Origin: Diphasiastrum complanatum | Lineage: Eukaryota; Streptophyta; Lycopodiopsida; Lycopodiales; Lycopodiaceae | Length of the DNA: 64,000 bases | Direction of reading: 5' to 3' | Assembly: GCA_029204225.1 (NCBI GenBank) | Contig: CM055106.1 | Span: forward strand, 36,180,361 to 36,244,360 | Shown: one piece after another, positions 55,449 to 64,000 of the stretch | How the letters are laid out: each line of letters starts with the position of its first letter | Position numbering within the stretch: the stretch's first letter is position 1 | Notes under the pieces: model-generated | The model's input: only the letters and a program-made list of their open reading frames with translations | What the model was told of the DNA's origin: nothing | Databases searched by the model: none | Made by a program: the position numbers and the translations under genes

Positions 55449-56209
55449 TGTTGGAGGGTTTGTGAATCCCAAGGCAACCCTAACCCTAGTTAATAAGTGA
55501 GAGGGATTTGGCACCCTGCATGTATAAGTCCAATTCGATGATCACATAGTTATTTGATTAGAAAGTCAATAAAAGGACTTTAGGCCTTTTTGCGGGACTT
55601 TTAATATCGCAGGGCCTAAATGCCAAGTTAGTGAATAAAGTTGGGTTTCCCTCCAATTTGGATGGTTCTCACTCTTTTTTAATTTGAATAATTAGGGAGG
55701 CAAAAATGGACCAATAGGATTCAGAGGCCAGGGTACTCCTCTCTATTTTAAAAAGAGACCAACTCGAGTTGCTCCTCATGTTCATTTCCTTATTTCAATA
55801 AAGCAAATTGGTTCTCTTTAGGAATGGATTGATGAATGTCCTTGTTCTTCTTCTTTCCTTCTTCATCTCTCATGCTTTCTTTGGTTTTTGTTAATTGTTG
55901 GATCGAAATGTTATTGGGATTGTATGTTATTATACTTTTTGTGAGAGAGAAAGGGAGAGAGAGAAAGAGTAAGCTATTTCTATTGTGGATTGTAGTGTTA
56001 ATTGATCGTAGTGTTAATACATGTGTAGTGTTAATGTTTAGGGTTAATGGATGTGAGAGTTAGATTTGGATACTTCATTTATGTTGAAATCTGAACTATA
56101 CTATCGCTCTCATGGGGACGAACCTACGCGTGACAACTAGCTTTGTCTCTTTGATGCTAGATTGACTAGATCTTGGATTCAGGTTAGGCAAGGAAAGAAA
56201 CCCACTACA
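55449..56209 (+). mobile_element. LTR family B, copy 1 (5' LTR, 761 bp)
   Basis: It runs from TGTTGGAGGGTTTGTG to AGAAACCCACTACA, immediately before a degenerate tRNA-Asp-type primer site (TTTTGGCACCGTTGCC). It is nearly collinear with the copy at 62718-63462 and shares GGCACCCTGCATGTATAAGT and GGACCAATAGGATTC. Family A shows a similar GGCA-CCTGC-TGTATAAG-CC core, so A and B are related lineages. Confidence 0.88.
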
Positions 56210-56699
56210 ATTTTGGCACCGTTGCCACAAAGTTATGCCAATTTTTCAGTTTGCAGCATGATTGTTGTATGGTTAGCTTGTATTAGGCATCTTGTCGTGG
56301 CATGAATAGTGTTAGATCTGCATTTTAGAGTTAGTTTGGGATTTATTTTGCTTGATTTAAGTGGATTTGCTTGTTTAAAATCTAATCTAATTATAAAACA
56401 GGGAAAGCTATTCAAATCACCAATCTTAAGATCCATTTGGATCTGAGATATCAGAGAAAATATAAAAAATCGGTCAAATCTGCCAGATTTTGGTCAAAAG
56501 GAGACAAAAAGCGTCATCAGAGCTTATAAAGTTTTTCCCTCTTTCAGAAAACCTTTGCCGAGTTGTAGACACCTTCAATTTTGATCACAGAACCTTTAGT
56601 TTGAAGGGCAAAGATTAATTCCCAGCAGATTTCTGAGAAACATCAGAAAAACCGTCAAAAAATACCAAAAAATCATCAAAACCCTAAAAATATGTTCAT
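56210..56699 (+). other. Gypsy primer site and leader
   Basis: The primer site at about 56211-56228 is followed by a non-coding leader that matches 63463-64000 almost throughout, including AATCGGTCAAATCTGCCAGA and an AACCTTTGCCGAGTTG motif. At about 56700 it passes straight into RNase H, so gag, protease and RT have been deleted. Confidence 0.75.
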
Positions 56700-57120
56700 A
56701 CAGATGTCTCAAAATATGCCATTGAATTAGTTTTGACGCAGCCAGGAGATTATAAGAAGGATTATCCTATACGATTTGCAAGCAGACAACTTACAGATCC
56801 AGAGAAGAATTATTCAACAACAGAACGTGAGGCGTTAGCCATGATTTTTTCTGTTCGAAAATTTCGTCACTACCTCATGGAAATACACTTTGCATTTTAT
56901 ATGGATCACCAGCCGTTACTTTACTTGGTAAACAAGACATGCAATACTGGACGTATTGCAAGATGATTATTTTTATTGACTGAATTTGATTTTCGAATTG
57001 TGGTTCGAAAGGGAAAGCAACATTATCTAGCCGATCACGTTTCGCGAATCGCATCTGCACCAGTTAACACTGAAGTGGATGATGACCAGATGCTGCATTG
57101 TTTTATGTCGAAGCAGTACC
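56700..57120 (+). pseudogene. Ty3/gypsy RNase H
   Basis: Frame: HTDVSKYAIELVLTQPGDYK, KDYPIRFASRQLTDPEKNYS, TTEREALAMIFSVRKFRHYL, AFYMDHQPLLYLVNKTC. A TGA at 56964 replaces the family Trp, then FRIVVRKGKQHYLADHVSRI. All four catalytic acidic residues (D, E, D, D) are present, unlike the reverse-strand relative at 35274. It joins directly to the leader at its 5' side. It would degrade RNA in RNA-DNA hybrids during cDNA synthesis if expressed. Confidence 0.88.
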
Positions 57121-57840
57121 TGAGTGGGCAGCGGACATTGTTGAATACCTGATGCTAGGACAACCGAATGACTCCTTGACAAAAGTACAAAAGAGACAAT
57201 TGATTCATAAGGCTCAACCTTATCAATTGATTGCAGGACAATTGTATCATCGTGGATCAGACAATATTCTATGAAGATGTGTTTTACCGCATGAAGTACC
57301 AAATTTAATCATGTTTTCACATGATGGCATGGGCGGAGGACACTTCTCTATAGATGTTACTGTTCGCAAACTTTTGCAATCAGGCTGGTGGTGGCCTACG
57401 CTTCATAAAGACACTAGAAAATTCTATTCAGACATGTGATGTTTGCCAACGAGCATGACGGCCTAGTCGACAAGACTATGGACCCTTGCATCCGGTTATA
57501 TCGCAAGCACTGTTTGAAAAATGGGGACTGGATTATGTTGGTCCTATTCATCCTGCCGCGCAAGGATATCAGGCCCGATACATTGTCGTAGCAATTGATT
57601 ATATGACCAGGTGGGTTGAAGCCAAAGCTATCAAACTTGCTGATGCGAGAGTCTACGACCAAGTTTCTATATGAAAATATTATAATCAGATTTGGATGTC
57701 CAATCGAGATTGTCAGTGATCGGGGTACACACTTTGTTAATCACACGATAGAGTGTTTACTGGAAGATTTTTTTGTGACACACAGATTTAGCACTCCCTA
57801 CTATCCCAGAGGGAATGGCCAAGCTGAATCTTCCAATTTG
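57121..57840 (+). pseudogene. Ty3/gypsy integrase, frameshifted and truncated
   Basis: The zinc-binding region is decayed (GGGHFSIDVTVRKLLQSGWW, then a TGA within the CDVCQRA block). The core follows in two frames: LFEKWGLDYVGPIHPAAQGY, ARYIVVAIDYMTRWVEAKAI, then after a frameshift near 57655 TKFLYENIIIRFGCPIEIVS, DRGTHFVNHTIECLLEDFF and YYPRGNGQAESSN with the third catalytic Glu. The sequence leaves the family right after AESSN, so the C-terminal half is missing and the motif array starts. Confidence 0.88.
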
Positions 57841-57849
57841 GCCTATATA

Positions 57850-58165
57850 GTATCAGAAACCTTCGCTGAGCCTCCAGATTATAAATCCACTTCAGATTTA
57901 TCTAATTTGAGTTGGGCGAAAGTTCCTGTTCAGCCATTTTGGGAACCTTCGCCGAGCACCTTACTCTCATTATGAACCTTCGTCGACCTGCTAGATGATC
58001 TTAAAATGTCCAAATTAGGTTGTCCATAGGTTCAGATTGTGACAAAATGCATTTATGACAGTACTTGGGCGAAGGACCCTCCTAGACGAAGGTTCATCCT
58101 TCGCCAGCCCTGGAAAACGTTCGCCTGATAGATTCAGATCCCCAGAAACCTTCGTCGAGATTTTT
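57850..58165 (+). repeat. AACCTTCGCCGA motif array downstream of integrase
   Basis: Motifs AACCTTCG(C/T)(C/T)GA occur at 57858, 57943, 57975 and 58146. Inverted or partial copies (GGCGAAGG, GACGAAGGTTCATCCTTCGC) are near 58068-58105, and AACGTTCGCC lies at about 58116. The same motif occurs in the leader (56557, 63803, 63953). It parallels the minus-strand array at 46420-46860. Confidence 0.75.
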
Positions 58166-58242
58166 ATAGCCTAATTTCACAGTACTGTACATGCCTGCAA
58201 ATTTTTGTTCAGAATTGATCAGCCAAACTAGTATTCAGTGTA

Positions 58243-58850
58243 ATGGACCCACTCACCTATAAGTTGGCTGAATTCGATTCATTCCTCACTTGTACTAGCG
58301 AAGCTCTTGCAAATTTTTCCCGTGACCAAAGCCTTCCAAACTTCCTGAATTGCTTTCTGATATACTTTCGCACGTCTTACATTTCCATTCTGCTCATCAT
58401 GTCTTCTACAGATACTTCCCAGTCTCAGCGTTATACTATCCATCGTGATGTCCCATTTGCAACGGACATCATGATCCTTCCTAGCACAAGCAGGGTCACT
58501 CAGTGGATGACCCTTGCGGAGCCTCTGCTCATTGCAATGGGTATTCATGAGAGAGACTTTTCTAGCAGAATCAACATGGATTTCATCACTCTTGCCTTCA
58601 GTACGTGGAAGGAAGAGAAATCCAAATTTTATATCACTTTTCAGAGAGTAACACACAAGGTGTGCGTCACTGAGGCCGCCCTTGCAGCCATAGGTATAGC
58701 GTCCGGTATACAGGCCTCACCCAATCACAAGCAGGCCAAACAGGCCATCAAGTCATACATTGGCTTGATGGTACATGATGTTATGATAAAATCTTTGTTG
58801 TTTTGCTCATGTAATGAGAGGAATAGAATAGAAAGTGGTTCACATCAATA
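58243..58850 (+). CDS. First part of the gypsy accessory protein
   Basis: The frame is open from 58243; the likelier start is ATG 58399 (MSSTDTSQSQRYTIHRDVPF), since the part before it is unremarkable. It reads FATDIMILPSTSRVTQWMTL, AEPLLIAMGIHERDFSSRIN, FYITFQRVTHKVCVTEAALA and ASPNHKQAKQAIKSYIG. After about 58770 the sequence changes to AT-rich, internally repeated text and the frame ends at 58849. It probably forms one protein with the frame at 59304, separated either by an intron (GTACATG donor, TTTTTCATGCAG acceptor, though phase does not match simply) or by an insertion. No family is recognised. Confidence 0.5.
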
Positions 58851-59310
58851 ACTATAAGAGACTAGGAAATGAGCAAGAATATATGGCCAAGTATAAAGGC
58901 CGACATTTAAGAGTCAAATGAAGCCACATAGTGGCCTATTTGGCTAAGTATAAAGTCGACATTTAAGAGTCAAATGAAGCCACATAGTGGCTATCTAGTT
59001 AGTTAGGATAAGGTAGCTCTTTGAGGTCCTTAGGCCCAATGATAAGGCTTGGCATGTAGCCTCCACCTAAGCAAGTAGTACTTCTTGAAGCATATGTAGT
59101 TCTTTGATTAAATATTGAGAAATGAAACACGTAGTGAGTATGCTTTTTGGTGAATTATGGTGATGTGCTTTTTGCATGCAAATTTGCAATTCATGTGATG
59201 ATTGTTTACTTTTATGACATGCATTGATCTGACGTTTGCCTAACGAGTTACTGACACAGAGCACACAAAGCTCAGGGTTTTGGGTTTATAAACGGCCATC
59301 TAGATGCATT
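58771..59310. other. Intron-like or inserted segment with tandem duplication
   Basis: AT-rich text between the two accessory reading frames, starting GTACATGATG and ending TTTTTCATGCAG. A 57-bp unit (AAGTATAAAG-CGACATTTAAG to CATAGTGGC) is tandemly duplicated at 58889-59000. No open frame. Confidence 0.6.
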
Positions 59311-61225
59311 TTTCATGCAGAGAGGTTATGTATTCGGCAGCAGCAGCTATGCGTGATCCTTCTCGCTTCGTTGGTTATGTTGCTGGAGCTGGTAGGAAAC
59401 GTTTGAGCGATGCTGGGCTGTTGGATTTCGCCATTCAAGCTTGGCCGGTTGTAATTTTGCAAGTAATTGAGCCTATGGCAAAAAATTGTGATCAGGACTC
59501 ATGGACTGTGAAGACTTCTGACGGGCGATCAAGAGTCTTGAGGTGTGAATGGGCTGCCGCTAGTTTGAAGCTTCCTTCTACTGGCGAATCTATTAAGAAG
59601 AGGTTGTATGACGCCAAAGAAGCTGAGCTGTTGAGAGATTATTTTGGTGGGAAAAAACCAACCCCTCATGAGTCATATTTTGCCTTGGAAAAATGCAAGG
59701 ATCCTGAGCTGTTTGAATTTCTTACCTGGGTGGCGGAAGTATTGACATGGCGAGTCCGTCCTAGGTTTCTCAATGCTGCGTTGGTCGAGGCTGCTGTTAA
59801 AGCTTTCAATGGTGTCGTTTTGAATTGGGCTGAGTGGACCGTGGATTTGATCAAGACGGATATCAGTCGGTTCGCCTTAGGAAAGACCAAAAGACTGGAG
59901 TTTGCTCTACCTTGGAATAAAATGATAGTGGTATGGCTCGGCATTCCAACTTTTCGGTATGTGGGAAGTGGGTTGATTGTGCTACCCAGTTCTAATGAGA
60001 AGACTTGTGAAGTTGCTGGTTCTGGTAATGACAATATTGTTGCTGCTGATCCTAATCTGCCTAAAGTGAAGAAGGCCAGGCTAACGAAGGTGGCTAAACG
60101 GGAGCTCGCTTTGATTTCTGCAAGGTTGCGTACCAGACGTAAGTCAAATGAAGGTGCATTGCAGCGGGATGTCGAAGATCAAGAAGCTGATCATTACTCA
60201 GATGTCAGCAATAGTAAGGAGGATCCTGATACTGTGGTTATTGCATGTGGTGGTGCTGGTATAATCCCTGAGGTTGGCTCTGTTGATTTGAAATCTGATG
60301 GGAGTGTCCATAATGCTAAACTTTGTGTTCCAGATGAAGTTACTATTGACGCAGTTGTGAATGTTGGTGCTAGAAATGAACCAGAGTCTGGTATGCAGAT
60401 CAGATCAGAAGATGTCCACGTGGAAAAGTCCCCACAAGGCCCAATTGATGTTGGTAAAGCACCTTTGGTGACTGAGCCAGTACTGTCAGTTGATCTTACT
60501 AGTCCCGTAAAATCAGTTGATGACACTACTACTTCAATGGATGCCACACGTCTGGTTGAGATGTTGGTTGCCGGAGAGTTGCGTTCGCCACCTGTGACAC
60601 CTACCAGTACTGTTCTCGATGACGATGGAGGCTCTACACCCTATCATGTGTTGATATCAACCCGAGTTCCTGTTGCTGATGAAGATGCTGAGGTTTGGTT
60701 GGCTTCTAAATGTATGGATGTCGAGTGGATGGAGAAATGGATAGAAAGCACACCTCTGTTAAAAGCCCATATTCTGAAAAGCTTTACTGGTAAGGTGCGG
60801 GAATCTACAGATGTGGAAATGCTAAAGAATAACCTTGCTGCCAGTGAAGTTAAAGTGTTGATTCTAAAAGAAGAGCTCACGGATCTGAGAGACAAATTGT
60901 TGAATGTGCAAGGCCATTTTGCTGCAGCTAAGAATGAAGCCCTACAATTGGAAACGGAGATTGGGTACTACCAGGCAGCCTATACTATGGTAGCCTCCCA
61001 GGCCACTCAGTTGGCAAAGGTGATCGATAGGCGTACTGGAATGGTGGATGCAATCTCTAGACGCTTGGAAGCAGAACGCCCGCGAAGGCGTCAATAATGT
61101 TCATGAGATCAGTAAGTTGCAACGAAAAAACTCTTGTTTGAAGGATGAAGTAGCGGCTGCGTGCTGGTGCTGAGTTAGAGGAAAAAACTGAGAACAAGAC
61201 CGCCAGTTTGGTGTCACCTGCATAG
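59304..61225 (+). CDS. Gypsy accessory protein, long open frame with C-terminal coiled coil
   Basis: 597 codons are open to 61097. Residues 1-220 look globular (LSDAGLLDFAIQAWPVVILQ, WTVKTSDGRSRVLRCEWAAA, AFNGVVLNWAEWTVDLIKTD, WNKMIVVWLGIPTF). Residues about 230-460 are acidic, polar and Val-rich (disordered). Residues 475-597 form a heptad-rich coiled coil (VEMLKNNLAASEVKVLILKE, ELTDLRDKLLNVQGHFAAAK). The annotated stop follows a one-base shift near 61077; the next frame continues the coil (HEISKLQRKNSCLKDEVAAA) to TAG at 61223 with one more shift near 61157. No enzymatic motif is seen. It lies 3' of integrase inside an LTR pair, the place where some plant gypsy lineages carry env-like or other extra ORFs. 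Function unknown. Confidence 0.6.
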
Positions 61226-62236
61226 TCAATAACCATGTTGCGGAACCCGACCACCGGGAAATTTTGTTTAAATGCGTATGTTGTTACAATTTATGAGAAC
61301 ATAGCACTCGTGGTTTAGAATCACCCTTGGTTAAGTAATGCGTCTTGGCAGTGACGGGTATACACCAGCGCCCCGAACTGCCAGAAAAGGCTAGGATTTT
61401 GCCATCGTCGTGTTTCCTGCTGCGTTTAGGAGTAGTAGAGTAAGAGACTCAGTTATGATCGTCATCTTCTTTTTGCTAAGGATTTGGAGAACACAGCCCT
61501 TTGCATCTTTTTCGCAGCTTTCTAAGCACTTAGCTGTTCTCTTCTTGAACTTTAGTTGATGGTGTATGAATCGTGATGTTTTCTTTTATTATCTGCAGAT
61601 TGTGATAGCAGACTACCAGGCGATGTTAATGGATGAACAATCCTAAATCATTGGATAACTTTGTGATAAGAGAGTTTCATGTAATCACATGATGTGAGAG
61701 ACTAGTGATATATTTTTGTCTGTTGTGAACAAGTTTGAGTACCGTTGTAGAAAAATTTGATGACTCCGTTTGAGACCAATGGGTTGCAACCTGAATGTCA
61801 TATTTTTTACTTGAATTAGGGTTTAACCTCCTTGATTTAGTAGAGCCTAGATGCAAATGGTTCACTTTAGGACTAAATGTTCAACTAAAAATCATCTAAA
61901 ATCCTTCTTGTGAAAGTACTCTTCTTACAAAAATGTTTTGAGAGATTTTTCATTGTGCCTTTAACTTGTCAAGTGTAATTGTTGAGTCCATTATGAAGCA
62001 TATTGAGACTCGAGTCTCTAATTTGTACTAGAGGTTGAAACTTCCATCATAACTTAAAAGTTTCACAAGCTAGTAGAATTTTTTTTGGAAAAGTTGAATA
62101 TGATCTGAATCCTGGAGTAGACAAAAGACATAGACAAGTTCAAAATCAAACGAATGTTTATCTTGTGCATAGATCTAGTGTGGCACAATCGAAATTTGAC
62201 AAACTTTGATATTTGAAACAGATTAAAAGTTGAATA
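61226..62236. other. Gypsy 3' region, no gene
   Basis: No long frame. 61340-61400 is GC-richer (GTATACACCAGCGCCCCGAA). The rest is AT-rich. No polypurine tract is apparent before the LTR at 62718. Confidence 0.5.
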
Positions 62237-62398
62237 TTCAAAGATTGAAAGTAATGACAAACATTTACATAATTGGAATTCTGTTTCATGCCCAATCTAG
62301 GTCTACATGATTTCATTTTCAAAGACTGAAAGTAATGACAAAAATTTACATAATTAGAATTCTGTTTCATGTCCAATCTAGGTCTACATGATTTTGAA
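62237..62398. repeat. Two tandem 81-bp units
   Basis: TTCAAAGA(T/C)TGAAAGTAAT through CAATCTAGGTCTACATGATT occurs at 62237 and again at 62318 with a handful of differences. Confidence 0.95.
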
Positions 62399-62414
62399 AT
62401 GTCTACTAACATGC

Positions 62415-62515
62415 GTTAAATACACATGCAATGATGTTTTACAAAGTTAATTTTTTTTATGTAAGTTAAATACACATGCAATGATGTCTTTACAAAGTTG
62501 GTTTTTTTTAATGTA
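62415..62515. repeat. Two tandem 50-bp units
   Basis: GTTAAATACACATGCAATGA followed by TGT-TTTACAAAGTT and a T run occurs at 62415 and 62465. Confidence 0.95.
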
Positions 62516-62717
62516 AATTGCCTAATTGATTCAAAAACTCACTTTTTGATTGAGTTTTACGTAAACAGAGTAGTCACACATGAAATTTCAATTCACAAAA
62601 CTATTGTAACTCACTGTAGTATGTTCTCAGACATATCAAGTGACATAATAATGATATTTTAATAGAGTACACAGTGTCACAATCTATTGCTTTTCAAGAT
62701 GTTTCTAAATAGGATTA

Positions 62718-63462
62718 TGTTGGAGGGTTTGTGGATCTCAAGGCAACTCTAACCCTAGTTAATAAGTGAGATAGATTTGGCACCCTGCATGTGTAAGTTC
62801 AACCCGATGATCAGATGTTATTTGATTAATCAAAAAAATTAATAAAGGACTTTAAGCCTTTTTGTGGGACTTTTAATGTCGCAGGGCCTAAATGTCAAGG
62901 TAGTGAATAAAGTTGGGTTTTTTTTCAATTTGGACGGTTCCTACTATTTTTTAAATTTGAATAATTAGGGAGGCAAAAATGGACCAATAGGATTCAGAGG
63001 CCAGGGTCCTCTTCTCTATTATAAAAAGGGACCAACTCGAGTTCCTACACGTGTTCATTTTTTCAATTCGATAAAGCAGATTGGTTCTCTTGTGAAATGG
63101 ATTGATTAATGTCCTTGCTCTCTATCACTTTTTTTCCATCTCTCATGCTTTCTTAGGATTTTGTTAATTGTTGGATCTGATTGTTATTGGGATTGCATGT
63201 TATTATATTTTTCATGAGGGATAAAGGGAGAAAGAGAAAAAATAAGTTATTTGTTGTGGATCTAGTGTTAGTGGATGTAGTGTTAATGCTTATGGTTAAT
63301 GGATGTTAGAGTTAGATGTGAATCTTTCCATTCATGCTGAAATTTGAACTATACTATCGCTCTCATGGGAACGAATCTATGCGTGACAACTAACTTCATC
63401 TTTTTGATGCTAGATTGATTAGATCTTGGATTGAGGTTAGGCAAAGAAAGAAACCCACTACA
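62718..63462 (+). mobile_element. LTR family B, copy 2
   Basis: It runs from TGTTGGAGGGTTTGTG to AAACCCACTACA, collinear with 55449-56209 apart from small indels. It is followed by its own primer site and leader, so it acts as a 5' LTR for a further copy that runs off the window. It may also serve as the 3' LTR of the element starting at 55449, which would make a tandem array with a shared LTR. Confidence 0.88.
62983..63028 (+). promoter_or_regulatory. LTR B promoter: CCAAT and TATA boxes
   Basis: CCAAT at 62984-62988 and TATAAAAA at 63020-63027 are spaced as in a Pol II promoter. The same place in copy 1 (55711-55750) has CCAAT but TATTTTAAAA in place of the TATA box. Confidence 0.55.
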
Positions 63463-64000
63463 TTTTTGGCGCCGTTGTCGGGAAGCTACGCCAAATTTTC
63501 AGGTTGCAGCATGGTTGTTGGAGATTAGCTTGCATTAGACATCTTGTCGTTGCATGAATAGTGTTAGATCTGCATTTAGGGTTAGTTTGGGAGTGATTTT
63601 GTTTGATTTGAGTGGATTTGCTTGTTTGAAATCCAATTTGATTGTAGAACAGAAAAAGTTATTCAGATCACCAATCTTAAGATCCATTTGGATCTTGAGA
63701 TATCAGAATAAACAACAAAAATCGGTCAAATCTGTCAGATTTTGGTCAAAAGGAGACAAAAATCGTCATCAGAGTTGATAAATTTTTGTCCTCTTTCAGG
63801 AAACCTTCGTTAAGTTGCAGACACCTTGGGTTTTGATCACAGAGCTTTCAGTTTAAAGAGCGAACAATCCTTCCTAGCAGATTTTCAGAAACATCAGAAA
63901 AACCATCAAAAAACACCAAAAAATCACCAACATCCTGAAAATACTAAAAAAGAACCTTCGTCCGATTCACTATGCATAAGTGTGATTCAGATCTATCTAC
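63463..64000 (+). other. Gypsy primer site and leader, second copy
   Basis: TTTTTGGCGCCGTTGTCGGG at 63463-63482 is a better-preserved tRNA-Asp-type primer site than that of copy 1. The leader matches 56230-56690. AACCTTCG motifs lie at 63803 and 63953. No coding sequence before the window ends. Confidence 0.8.

Overview
This window looks like repeat-rich nuclear DNA of a land plant. The evidence is an intronless PLS-class PPR gene, plant-type hAT transposase exons, Ty1/copia and Ty3/gypsy retrotransposons, plant-style primer-binding sites (TGGTATCA..., TGGCGCC...) and long GA/TG/AT microsatellites. The PPR style and the repeat load suggest a fern or another non-flowering plant, but that is an inference and no marker here proves it. 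Only one gene looks both intact and cellular: the PPR gene at 22577-24373. Nearly everything else is transposon sequence in various states of decay or fragments of duplicated genes.

0-5.6 kb holds a degenerate hAT fragment, then a hAT transposase gene whose eight exons can still be traced but which has lost the exons for the first half of the catalytic domain. A 144-bp LTR carrying a 72-nt tRNA-like unit follows (5.6 kb). 5.75-8.8 kb is unassigned apart from palindromes. 8.8-12.5 kb has a gypsy-type LTR with its primer site, then a copia element collapsed from protease straight into reverse transcriptase. 13-15.8 kb is microsatellites and short repeat arrays. 15.9-18 kb contains exons of an unrecognised gene, one of them tandemly duplicated. 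18.7-21.3 kb has copia gag remnants. 21.6-24.4 kb has a broken partial copy of the PPR gene followed by the PPR gene itself.

26-28.6 kb holds a reverse-strand hAT fragment and a broken RRM/glycine-rich RNA-binding protein pseudogene. 29.5-32.1 kb is a tandem array with a period near 680 bp; two small Helitrons sit back to back in its first unit. 32.4-37.5 kb is reverse-strand retrotransposon: a gypsy RNase H remnant, a copia fragment and a long gypsy pol remnant. 37.7-54 kb is a mosaic of copia and gypsy pieces on both strands, including a decayed but nearly complete reverse-strand copia and a 509-codon forward-strand copia integrase/RT reading frame.

54.6-64 kb holds two related LTR families, A and B, with recognisable CCAAT and TATA boxes. 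The B-family gypsy has two same-strand LTRs about 7.3 kb apart. Between them are RNase H and integrase remnants, an array of CCTTCGC-type motifs, and a long open accessory reading frame of unknown function that ends in a coiled coil. A second, reverse-strand assembly at 43.4-47.5 kb has the same order (integrase, CCTTCGC array, coiled-coil protein), interrupted by a copia fragment. That shared layout, the stacked Helitrons and the LTR containing a tRNA-like unit are the most interesting observations. All readings are by eye; no alignment or database search was run.
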